Source of the DNA: Turnera subulata
Taxonomy: Eukaryota > Streptophyta > Magnoliopsida > Malpighiales > Passifloraceae
Reading direction: 5' to 3'
Assembly (NCBI GenBank): GCA_028386065.3
Contig: JAKUCV010003088.1
Span: 114,436 to 178,435 of the forward strand
DNA: 64,000 nucleotides
Shown here: positions 33,527-43,965 of the stretch, one piece after another
Layout: the number at the start of each line of letters is the position of its first letter
How positions within the stretch are numbered: the first letter of the stretch is position 1
Position numbers and translations under genes: made by a program
The notes under the pieces: model-generated
The model's database searches: none
The model's input: the letters and a program-made list of their open reading frames with translations, nothing else
What the model was told of the DNA's origin: nothing

Positions 33527-36500
33527 GGTCCAACAACAGATTAGATGAGGAGCACATAGAAGAGAGACTTGACAGGGGGATTGCAAACCTTGAATGGTGT
33601 ATTGAGTGGCCAAATGCAGTGATGAAGAATGAAATTTTGGTGGGCTCTGACCACCGTCCACTGATTCTTTTTGTGGAGGGGTTTGAGAACCGAGTGAAAA
33701 CACAATTCAGATTTGATGCTAGATGGATTGAGGAGGAAGATTGCGGTGAGATTGTAAATCAAGCTTGGACAAACCCATGTTCAGGTTCTAGGCAATTCAA
33801 AGTGGCTCGGAAAATTAAAGGCACCAACAAAGCTTTATCAAGGTGGAGTAAGGAAAAGGTGAAGAATGCAAAGAAAGAAATTGAGAAAGCATTGGGAGAT
33901 CTAAAGTTGCTACAGGAGCAAGAGTTCACAGAGGCTAGGAGAGCAAGAGAATTTGAGCTTACTCGAATCTTGGAAAGAGAATGGAAAAGAGAGGAAGTGT
34001 ATTGGTCTCAAAAAGCTAGAATCAAGTGGTTGAAAGCTGGAGATAGAAACACTAAATTTTTCCATGGGTCTACCATGCAAAGAAGGGTGAGAAACAGGAT
34101 CATGAGGTTGCAAAAGGAGAATGGAGATTGGATGGAGGATAATGTCGAGATCACAGATGAGATTCTAAGGTACTACAAGAATGTTTTTACATCAGAAGGG
34201 GTGGAAAATACGGATCTTGATAATCTGGTGACTCCAACAATTACTCCTGAGATGAATACACACCTCATGGCGGACTTTACAGAAGAAGAAGTGAAAAAGG
34301 CGGTCTTTTCTATGGGAGCACACAAAGCTCCTGGCCCTGATGGTTTCACAGGGCTATTTTTTCAAAAATTCTGGGATGTTATCAAGGACGACATTATTTC
34401 AGCTGTGAGGAGTTTCACTCATTCTGGACATCTTTTAAAAGAGTTCAATAAGACTTTCATTATACTTATACCAAAAGTCAAGAATCCTGAAAATTTGGGA
34501 CAGTTCAGACCCATCAGTTGCTGTAATTATTTATATAAGATCTTCTCACTCTGCATTGTTCACAGATTGAAAAAGTGGTTACCCCAGGTCATCTCTCATA
34601 CACAATTTGCTTTTGTTCCCAAGAGATGCATTCAGGATAACATCATTATCACGCATGAAGCCTTGCATACTATGAGGACTAGATGTAAGGACAGAAAGAC
34701 AGGGATGATGCTGAAAATGGATGTCACTAAAGCTTATGACAAGCTTGAGTGGGGTTTTTTAAAAAAAATGTTGCTTTTATTGGGGTTCCACAGAAGATGG
34801 GTGGACATGGTGATGAGTTGTGTGATGACTGTAAAGTTTGCGGACTTAGTAAATGGCTCACCCACTGAATTTTTTACTCCCTCCAGGGGCTTAAGACAGG
34901 GGGATCCTTTGTCCCCTTATCTGTTTATTTTGGCATCGGAAGCTTTGTCGAGAAGGTTGGATCATGCTTTGAACTCAGGTTTCATCAAAGGGTTCAAAAT
35001 TAATAGATGGTGCCCTGCAATCTCGCATGTTCTGTATGCAGATGATACAGTCATCTTTGGGGAAGCATCGGTGGTCGAAGCTCAGAGATAGAGGAGGTGG
35101 CTAAGACACACTGGGTTAGTTGGGAAAAGTTGACTGCACCGAAAACTGAGGGTGGTATGGGCTTCAGAAATATTGAATTTTTCAACTTGGCACTCCTTGC
35201 TAAGCAGTGTTGGCGTATCCTACATAATCCAGAGGCTTTGTGGGTTAGGATTCTCCAAGGAAAGTACTTTCAGCGAACAAGTTTCCTCAAAGCTGCAAAG
35301 GGTAGTGCACCCTCATGGCTGTGGAGTAGCATAATTGAAGGCAGAGAAGTCTTAAATTTGGGACTTCGGTGGAATATTGGAAATGGCAGAAAAGTCTTCA
35401 CGTGGGATGATAAATGGATACCTAGGGAGTCAGAGTTCAGAGTTATGTCTACTCGACCAGAGCCTTTTTCAAATATGATGGTCTATGATCTGATAAATGA
35501 GACAGGTTCATAGAAGCGATCCGCCATCAGATCTTTATTTTCTCCAGAAGAGGCTGCCATAATAGAAAGGATTCCCATTGCAAAAGAAGTGGAGGATCAG
35601 CTCATATGGCATTATACCAAAAATGGCGAATACACAGTTAAATCAGGCTACTGGTGCAAATTTAAAGCCCACCAGCCCCCCATGACTGACTTGCCGAGTT
35701 CAAGCAGCGCCCCAGTAGCCTGGAAGGAGGTGTGGAATCTAGAAATCATGCCAAAAGTTAAAGTGTTCCTCTGGAAAGTCATTAAAAATGTGCTACCAGT
35801 GAAAGAGAATCTCAAAAACAGAAAGATAATCTCAGATACTACTTGCCCTTTATGCCATAAACACCCTGAGACAGTGGAACATATGATATTTTTATGTGAC
35901 CATGCTAGTGCTACTTGGTTTGGATCTCCCCTAGGATACTCACCAAGTCATGCTGGATTCCCAGGGTTGGGAGAGTGGTGGAGAAGTTTAGGAGAAGGTT
36001 TATCTAAAAAGCACAAGGCAGACTTACAGAAGTCAGCTGCTATCATCATGTGGCATATATGGAAAACTAGAAATAAAACCCTCTTTGAAAATGAAAGTCC
36101 AAATCCTGTCTTGACTTTGAGGAATATCTCTGCTATACTAGCGGAATCAGTGAAGGAGTCACCTGCTCTTGGGGGTGATTTGGATGAAGATGGAGGGCCA
36201 CAGTTGGAGTATAGCAGATGGGAGAAGCCTAGGGAGGGATTCATAAAGATAAACTGTGATGCTGCATTCTCTGATGAAGGAAAATTTGCTGGTATTGGGA
36301 TTGTTTGTAGGGATGCTACCGGTAGATTGGTGGATGGAATAGCCCACAATATGGGTAGCAACTCAGTCTTGGTCGCCGAGGCCATTGCAGTGCGAGAGTC
36401 GGCTTATCTAGCCATGGCTAGAGGACTATCTTCTGTGTCCATTGAAACTGACTCGCTTCTTGTGTGGAGAGCTGTGCATGGGTTTACTGAAGCTCCTTGG

Positions 36501-36599
36501 AGTATTAGTACTATTATCGCAGATATCCAAAGGTGCATCCAGAATTTTATTGAGTGCCATATTTCAAAGGTGCCTAGAACAATCAATAGGGTAGCTGAC
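33527..36599 (+). pseudogene. LINE ORF2, 5' part (RT and most of RNase H), disrupted
   Basis: The first open segment up to 35091 (frame 1) has the RT motifs HKAPGPDGFTG, DVTKAYDKLEWGFL, GLRQGDPLSPYLF and the catalytic YADD (about 35036). It stops shortly after YADD. The frame then changes and a downstream part resumes at about 35094 with KTHWVSWEKL, consistent with an internal deletion of several hundred bp. An in-frame TAG lies at 35511-35513. From 35514 the zf-RVT (CPLCHKHPETVEHMIFLC) and RNase H domains follow, with INCDAAF (about 36250), ETDSLLVWRAVHG (about 36448) and the terminal block that ends at VAD where the hAT is inserted. Confidence 0.9.
36592..36599. repeat. Left 8-bp TSD of the hAT element
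   Basis: TAGCTGAC here is repeated at 40661-40668. It is part of the LINE RNase H codons for VAD. Confidence 0.95.
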
Positions 36600-37409
36600 T
36601 AGGGGAGAGCATATTTACCATACCGACGGAACCGACCGAAAACCGACCCGATACCATCGGTATCGGCTCGAAACCCAGGGAATTTCAGCGCCACCCCCTT
36701 CCGCCCAAACCGTGCCAATAAAACCGTTGGTCCAATCGGTTAGCTCGTGGTCGTACCGTCGGTTCTCGGCATAGGCCGAACCGACGAAGCCCAATTTACT
36801 TGCACTGCTGCCAGCCCATGCCCATTCCCCTCTCACCATGCACGCAGCCCATTCTTCAAACATAAAAAAAAAAAACCCAACCCAAATACAATGAAACCCT
36901 AAAAACACAACTTCACTCACGCAGACACGCACAGTCGCACACTCACATTCTTCAGTCTCTCTTCTTTCTCTCTCTCGTCGAGTCGTCGTCTCCCGTCGCC
37001 CGTCTCTCTCGCAGCCACAGCCACACCCGCAATCCTCTTCTCTGGTAGGCAACTGGCAACCCGAGTCTCTCTTCTGGTAGGTCTCTCTTCTTTCTCTCTT
37101 CTTTCTCTCTCTCTTTGTCTCTTTGTAATTCTTTTGTAATTCTATTATCTGGGTTCGATTGCATTTCTAATTTCCAATTAATTTCTGGGCTCGATTGCAA
37201 TTGTAATTAGTAATTAATTTATGTGTTTGATTACTTTGGTATTACTGTCTAGGGCTAATTGCAATTGTAATTGTATCTATTGGCTATTATTTCGGCAATT
37301 CCCCAAATCGGCAATTGTATCTATTACTGTCCAGGGCTAATTGCAATTGTAGTATCAAATTTATTGTATTATTGGGGCTAATTGTTTTCTAAATTCGATT
37401 ATTGCGTAG

Positions 37410-40030
37410 ATGGAAGAAGTTGATGCTCCTAGCCCTAGGCCCATTAATTCGGTTGTGGATAGTTCTGGAGCTTCTGGTGCTGTCACGCCTGGGACAGAAG
37501 GAGGAGCGATGGACGTTGATCAGCCAAGCCCCAGGTTGCTGATGCCACCACCACCACCACCTCCGGCTACAGCAGCTAATAAAGCGTGAGTACTGGCGTT
37601 TGCAATAGATATTCATTTTGAGTAGTACTATGTTGTTTGGCGTTTGTAAATTACAGTTCATGCAACCATATGATTGCTTAATTGCGAGTAGTACACTACT
37701 GTGTTGTTTGTGTTAAATTGTGATCAGTAGCACTGAGAGGAGTTTTTTTCCTCTTTCTTGCAGTGCATCAGTGGCAGCAAGGAAGGAGAGATCAAAGGTG
37801 TGGGATTATTTCAAAAAGATTGAGAGTGCTAGTGGGGTTCGAATTGGCAAATGTATAAGATGCGGCCAAGAATTCAAAGCTGATCCAAAGAAGAACGGGA
37901 CCTCGGGTATGTTGGCTCACCTTAAGAAATGCCTCCAAAATCGAAGCATAGATGATTATTGCCAAACTGAATTGGTTCATGTGGATGATGAGGATGGAAA
38001 GAGTAGTCTCACAACATATAGGTTTGACCAAGAAGCATGTAGGAAAGCTTTGGCTGTTATGATAATTGCTGATGAACTACCTTTTAGGTTCGTAGAGGGT
38101 TATGGTTTTAGGAAGTTCATGTCCATTGCATGTCCCAAACTTAAGGTTCCTTCTAGATGGACTATTTCTAGGGACTGTCTTCAGTTTTATTTAGATGAAA
38201 AAAATAGTCTTAAGGAATTTATTAAGACTAACTGTCAGAGAGTTTGTCTCACAACAGACACATGGACATCTGTCCAACGAATTAATTACATGAGCCTCAC
38301 TGCCCACTTTATTGATAACGAGTGGAAGTTGAGGAAATATGTCTTGAATCTTTGTCCCATAGCTAGTCATAAAGGGGAAAAGATTGCTGCCGGTGTTGAG
38401 AAGTGCTTGAATGAGTGGGGAATAACTGGAGTTTTTACATTAACTGTTGATAATGCCTCCTCTAATGATGTGGCAGTAAATAACTTGCAGAAGAAGGTAG
38501 GCAAGTGGAAAGGTAGTGTCATGGGGTGTAAGTACATTCACATGAGGTGTGTAGCTCACATTGTTAATCTTATTGTGGGTGATGGTTTAAGATACACAGG
38601 GAAGTCGGTGTATAGAATTAGAAAAGCTGTTAGGTATGTTAGGCAATCTCCTGCTAGGTGGCAGAAATTCAAGGAGTGTATACCTGCTGATGGAAATCAG
38701 GGCAAAGCCTTGCTGTCTCTTGATGTTCCTACTCGCTGGAATTCCACCTTTATGATGTTGGATACGGCTTGTAGATTTGAAGCTACATTTGATAATTTGG
38801 CTATTGAAGATGATAACTTTAAGAAGGAAATGGAGTCAACTGAAAGAGGAATAGATGAAGATTGGCCAGCTTTACCTAATTTAGAAGATTGGGGTAATGC
38901 TAGGAGATTATGCAACTGTTTAGCTCATTTTTATGATCTGACCACATTTGTTTCTGGTTCTAAGTATGTGACTTGCAATGCGTACTTTGAAGAAATCATT
39001 TCTCTCCTTGGAATGTTGATTCGTTGGATCGATAGTGATGACTTGGAAATGAGCATCATGGCTCAGAATATGAAGACAAAGTTTGACAAGTACTGGGGAG
39101 ACATTGACAAGTTCAACATGGTGCCATTCATGGCATCAATTCTGGATCCAAGGTACAAAATTGGATTTGTGCAGTTTTCTTTGAAGAAAGTTTATGGTGA
39201 AGCTTCGGGCATTAAAATGTGGGACAAAGTCCAATATGCTATCAATGCCATGTTCAATGCTTATCAAGTTTTGGTCTTTCCTCCATCTCGAGCACATCAA
39301 CAGACATATTCCTCCACCAGCGAATTCACTGCAGGCTCAGCAGGGTCATCATCTTCAACAAATTCAAGTGCTGATTCAACTTCAAGAGCTGCTAGTGAGG
39401 ATGGTGGGGAGGATCCTGAAGGAAGTGCAGCAGGGAGGGGGCGGCCGAGGGAGTTCAAAGAAGATTTAAAGGAGGAATACAAGAAGATGAAGACTGGTGA
39501 AAATGCTGGATCAAAATCTGAGCTGGAAAAATATCTTGCCGAGGATGTTGAGCCAGATTCCAAAAAATTTGACATTCTGCAGTGGTGGAAGGTAAATTCT
39601 CCTAGGTTCCCTGTTTTATCCTGTATGGCTCGTGATGTTCTTGCTGTGCCGGTGTCCACTGTTGCATCCGAGTCTGTCTTCAGCACTAGTGGAAGAGTGC
39701 TGGATCCATATAGGAGTTCCTTGACTCCAAAAATTGTGCAAGCTCTGATTTGTGCACAAGATTGGATTAGACAAGGAATTCCAGATTATAAGACCGAATT
39801 AAATGTTGATGAAACTGCTGCAAATGTGGAGAAACTCGAGGAAGGTAATATTATACTTTCTATACTCCATGTTATGTGTTTCAGTGTTTGTTCACTACTT
39901 TCTGTATGCTGAGATTAATACATCATAGTATTTAGTTTACAGTCTTACATGAATTGCTAATTATATTGTCTGTTGTCAACAACCAGAAATGAAGGACTTG
40001 TTGATTGGAGAGCATACTCATGAAGTTTGA
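37410..40030 (+). CDS. hAT transposase (zf-BED, RICESLEEPER-like)
   Basis: There are three exons: 37410-37585, 37764-39844 and 39987-40030, all GT-AG and in phase, giving 766 residues. Exon 1 encodes an acidic/Pro-rich N-terminus with six or more consecutive prolines. A BED zinc finger follows at residues about 60-115 (VWDYFKK, then CIRCGQEF and HLKKC). The RNase H-like catalytic core includes LTTDTWTS (first acidic residue), the block LTVDNASSNDV, and CVAHIVNLIV. The C-terminal hAT dimerisation domain reads FDILQWWKVNSPRFPVLSCM, then VASESVFSTSGRVL. A Ser/Gly-rich linker at residues about 590-630 precedes it. No stop or frameshift is seen. It would cut and rejoin DNA at the element's inverted ends in the nucleus. 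Confidence 0.93.
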
Positions 40031-40133
40031 AAGTGGTGTGGTGGAATGGCAGTGAAGTGATATGAATGTGAGTATGCTTAGTTTTTTTCTTGGGTATTTC
40101 ACTATTTGATATTTTCTCCTTCTAATATGAATC

Positions 40134-40155
40134 TAGGGGAGAGCATATTTACCAT
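40134..40155 (+). repeat. Internal copy of the hAT 5' terminus
   Basis: The first 22 bp of the element (36600-36621, starting TAGGGGAGAGCATATT) recur exactly here in direct orientation, 104 bp after the transposase stop codon and about 500 bp from the right end. The match stops abruptly on its right side. Confidence 0.93.
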
Positions 40156-40660
40156 TCATAATGAATCTGATTGCATTCTGTTTTGTTGTTCATTTGTTAG
40201 GTTGCTGTCTTGCTGAAATGACAAATCTGAATCGTTTGTAATGTGGCTGGGAATGGGATGACAAATCTGAATCATTTGTATTTTGTAGTATGAGTGTGAA
40301 ACTGGATTTTTTATAGACCATATCTGATTCTGGATTTGATTTTCAACATTTGTTTTTGTATTGTATTTCAATGTAATTGTGTCTGGGATTGTCGTAATGC
40401 ACTGATGATGCATAGATGCTGGAAAAATTGCAAGTTTGCAAACTTATGTTATTCGTTTCATGTTAAATTAATCTCTTTTTTTTGTTTGACTTTTACTATC
40501 GGTCAAGCCGATTTCCGACCGTACCGAAGTCGGTTCCTATCGGTACCGTGCCGATCGGCACAGGGGGTATAATGGCACGGCATCGGTCGGCACAAAGTGT
40601 TGTCGGAAAAGGCATACCGAACCCCTTATCCGCGCCGAACCGACCGATTGCTCTCCCCTA

Positions 40661-40668
40661 TAGCTGAC
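40661..40668. repeat. Right 8-bp TSD of the hAT element
   Basis: This is the second TAGCTGAC. Immediately after it the LINE RNase H frame resumes (TGG CTT GCA AAG, WLAK). Confidence 0.95.
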
Positions 40669-40811
40669 TGGCTTGCAAAGTCTGCTTTAAAACGTATTTG
40701 TCCAGTAGATTGGTTAATGTATCCCCAGGGGAACTTTGGCACCTGCTTTGTACTGATGTGGGCTTGTTTCTCTAAATAAAATCATATTACTTCTGTCAAA
40801 AAAAAAAAAAA
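40669..40811 (+). pseudogene. LINE ORF2, 3' tail with poly-A, after the hAT
   Basis: The frame continues from the codons split by the hAT: WLAKSALKRICPVDW and so on to a stop at 40777-40779 (FSK*). A short 3' UTR with AATAAA at about 40776 follows, then 14 A. This confirms that 33527-36599 and 40669-40811 were once contiguous. Confidence 0.92.
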
Positions 40812-40937
40812 TCCATCCCGGCTAATGGTATTTTCAACTCTCAAGTGCCAATTGTGGCAATTGTGGTTGGTTGCTTAGTTTTATTGTGGGCAAAGACCAA
40901 AGACCCACATCTCCCACTTTTTACGTTATGTTTAATA

Positions 40938-41092
40938 CTCCTTCCATTCCATATTAATTGTCTTTTAAGGTTTTGTCACAAAAATTAAGAAATCATTCAT
41001 TAATTTTGACATACATTAGATATACTAATGCATTAATTAATTTGAAACAAACAACAATTCCTAAAACTACAATTAATATGAAACGGAGGGAG
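40938..41092. mobile_element. Stowaway-type (Tc1/Mariner) MITE
   Basis: The 155-bp element begins CTCCTTCCATTCCATATTAA and ends with the inverse TTAATATGAAACGGAGGGAG. It is flanked by the TA duplication at 40936-40937 and 41093-41094. The CTCCCTCCGTTTCATATTAA consensus is the classic plant Stowaway terminus. It is non-coding. Confidence 0.93.
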
Positions 41093-41094
41093 TA

Positions 41095-41632
41095 CTAATT
41101 TGCCTCTCTCTCTCTTGAAGCCTAGCAAAGTATTGAAAGTTTCAAAGTAGAAGACTAGTTTTCATCAAAAAAAAAAAAGTAGAAGACTAGAAGTGTTCAT
41201 AAAGTCATAAGAAGGTGGCTTTTGAAGTCCATAGTATATAGTCTAGTGGAGGCCCCACCTTGCACGCGGCAATGACCCACAACTAATGTGTGACCTGAAA
41301 AATCCAACAGTATCCGTTTGATAATAGTCATAGATCATGTCCTGGTCTGCTTCCTTCCACTTTTCACACTCTTCCCTTCTGATTTGTATTCTTTCTCTTG
41401 GTTTAGTCTTTCCTTTTTCTCTGTTTCAGACTTTTTGGCTTTGGAACAGTGGGTCAGTGACAACTCTCCCTTAGCCCCGTCTTTTACTCTCCAAAACACC
41501 AACATTGACTCTAGCTCCTGCTTTGGTTTCCCATTATTATATCTTTTCTCTTTTGTTATTTGCTCTTTGTTCTTTAGGTACTCATCCTCTTCTAACTCCT
41601 CCTGGAATAACCTTTTCACTCTGTCAAAGACT
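41095..41632. promoter_or_regulatory. Upstream region and 5' leader of the LRR gene
   Basis: No separate gene is seen. The region 41320-41632 is pyrimidine-rich (many CTTT and TCTC words), as in plant 5' leaders. Open frames here are composition artefacts. Confidence 0.45.
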
Positions 41633-43759
41633 ATGGCCCCCTTTTCCCTTCTCTTCTTCCTCTTTTCGTTCCTGCTATCTCTCTCTCCTTCACTCTGCAC
41701 CAATTCTGAAGGTACTCTCGGAATCCATCGCCTGCTTTCTCTTCTGGGTTTTACTGTTCCGGTCTTAAGCTCAAAACTGGTTCTTTTTGCTTGCCTTCAA
41801 CCCACGTAGAAAAGGCAGACATGAACTGAATTTAGAAGCTTTTTTTTTTTTCTTGAAAGGAAAGTTCGTTGGCTTTGAAACTTTTATCTTTTGCCATTTT
41901 TTTTTCTTTTTTCTTTCTGTTTTTAGGTAGAGAACATGCAATTTGGTGGTCTAGTATTGATGTTTCTGATTTGTTGTTTTCTGCTTTGGGGTTTCAGGAA
42001 ATGCTTTGCATGCACTGAGAAGAAGGCTCTCGGATCCAACCAATGTGTTGCAGAGCTGGGACCCTACACTGGTAAATCCCTGCACTTGGTTCCATGTCAC
42101 CTGTGATTCCAACAATCATGTGGTTCGCTTGTAAGTTTCTCTCTTTTGTTTGTTTGCTCTCCATTCTATTTCTTCCCTTATCATTCATTCCTCTTTTTGT
42201 CTTAAACTATTTTGTGTGTTTTTCCACTGAATTTTAGCTCCCATTTTTGTTATTTTCTAATTGCAGAGATTTAGGTAACTCTAATGTTTCTGGAACTCTA
42301 GGACCTGAGCTTGGTCAGCTGAAGCATCTACAATACTTGTAAGCCCTTCACTTTTATTAGATTTTCTTTTCAAAACTGCAGCTAATCATTTATTATGCTG
42401 TTAAATTGCAGTCACAACCAAGTAAAACATTAGTGCATCGGACCTTGAAATGATGTTGAGTTTGTGTTGCTTGAATGGTTGCAGGGAGCTTTATAGGAAT
42501 GATATAGGAGGGAAAATTCCCAAGGAGTTGGGTAACTTGAAAAACCTTGTTAGTATGGATTTGTATGGCAACAAATTTGAAGGACGAATTCCCAAGTCTT
42601 TGGCCAAGCTAAAGTCACTCAGATTCTTGTAAGCTTCGTCACCCTCTTGGAGAAACTAGTTTAAGCATGCACTATCCTCGAAATATACGAAGTTCTTAAA
42701 AAAATCAATTCGTTCTCTTCGTTACATAGGAGGCTAAACGACAACAAGCTAACAGGATCGATTCCAAGGGAGCTTACCACCCTTAAAGATCTAAAAGTCT
42801 TGTAAGTGTGGGACTTCAAGTGCCGTTTCGAGATAATGTGTTTTTTCTTTTACATTCTAGTTAGTTTATGGTTTGCTCGTTTTTGGCGCAGTGATGTATC
42901 CAATAATGATCTTTGTGGAACAATTCCAGTTGATGGTCCGTTTGCCACTTTCCCTATGGAAAGGTAATCTTCTCGCTGTCTGATTTTCATCTGTTATAAC
43001 TCACTGTTTGTGTGCTGCTTATGATTCATTGGGTGAAAAATCTACTGTGAAGTGAAGCTGGAATATGATGGTTTCGCTAAAGTCTTAGGTTTAGCTCTTC
43101 ATCGTGGCGGTTCTAAAACTGTTCCTTGATATTGAGTAGTTTGTCTAAGAATGGGGCTTCAAAACAGTTGCCGTACAGCTTTTCTTTTTCTAAGTTTTTC
43201 TCTTTACTAGTTCTCTCCGTTGGGGCTTAACATATAAAACGCTGCCTCAAATTATGATATGGTAAGAAAGTACAACCATTGTAAAGATGTTGGCTTTTCT
43301 TTGGAGATATTGTTTCCCAAATGCCGAAAATCTGCATCGGATTTAGTGGAATTGTTTTTTGAGAAAAGAAATACTGTGCTGTTTCTCCTGTTTGCTGACT
43401 TGTTAATTAATTTGCACGTGCAAGCTAACTATAATGGTTAGTAATGCAAAAAACTATGTTGCATTCCTGTTATCAATTATGTAGATAAACTTTTTCTGCC
43501 CAAGTTTTCTGTGTCTTTTTCTTGTATTCAAAGTATGTGTTAATTTGCTGTCATGCCCCAATTCAAGCAATGGGTTCACATAGACGTGAATTAAGCAACT
43601 AATTCCAGAATTATTGGAAATTTTTTGGACTGTAGCTCTACCTGTTTTATGTAAAAAATTTTCTGCTTACTAGCTTTCTGGTATTGTTTCAGTTTCGAGA
43701 ACAACAGGCTTAATGGACCTGAACTGAAGGGACTTGTACCTTACGACTTTGGGTGTTAG
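41633..43759 (+). CDS. Secreted LRR-only protein (LRR1/At5g21090-like)
   Basis: There are seven exons: 41633-41711, 41998-42130, 42267-42338, 42485-42628, 42730-42801, 42892-42963 and 43693-43759, giving 212 residues. The LRR exons are 72 or 144 nt and all LRR introns cut the same codon position (TT/G or TT/A), the classic one-repeat-per-exon plan. A signal peptide (residues 1-22, ending LSPSLC) is followed by the N-terminal cap with [13 protein letters not shown] and [10 protein letters not shown]. About five LRRs follow, then [21 protein letters not shown]. This matches SERK-ectodomain-like proteins that lack a kinase, in line with the LRR1/HIR-interacting group linked to immunity. It is likely apoplastic or plasma-membrane associated. 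All features are intact. Confidence 0.93.
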
Positions 43760-43965
43760 AAGTATCGGTCGACCTCCCTTCCAAGACTGTGATACAGCGG
43801 CTTATTTCCCATGAAGTGGCTGGAGGATGTATACCTTATTACACTATGTACTTGTAGACACTATGTAATGACAAGGGAAATGGTTCATGCTGTGAAAATC
43901 TTTAAGCAAGAAAATAAAATGATGACAGAAGAAGACTTGCAATGTATTCTTGGTCTTGTCCAACT

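Larger units (their letters stand above)
36600..40660 (+). mobile_element. Ac-type hAT transposon, apparently autonomous
   Basis: Perfect 12-bp terminal inverted repeats TAGGGGAGAGCA (36600-36611 and 40649-40660) are flanked by an 8-bp TSD (TAGCTGAC), which defines a hAT. Both subterminal zones (36620-36790 and 40490-40650) are packed with CCGAC/CGGT words in both orientations, the usual arrangement of hAT transposase-binding sites. The 4.1-kb element contains one intact three-exon transposase gene. The near-perfect ends and open transposase frame suggest recent insertion. Confidence 0.96.
33527..40811 (+). mobile_element. 5'-truncated L1-type LINE with RNase H, split by a hAT
   Basis: LINE sequence runs from the end of the endonuclease domain (SNNRLDEEH, then ERLDRGIANLEW) through the reverse transcriptase, zf-RVT and RNase H to a 14-A tail at 40798-40811. 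It is interrupted at 36600-40660 by a hAT. The first about 600 bp of ORF2 and all of ORF1 are missing, so it was 5'-truncated at insertion or later. A deletion at about 35085 removes the end of the reverse transcriptase and the thumb. No target-site duplication could be recognised. Confidence 0.9.

Noticed and set aside
36615..37052. 145-codon minus-strand frame at the left end of the hAT
   Set aside because: It covers the subterminal binding-site zone and 5' leader of the transposase; there are no protein features.
41318..41809. 163-codon plus-strand frame
   Set aside because: It overlaps exon 1 of the LRR gene in another frame and is a composition effect of the pyrimidine-rich leader.
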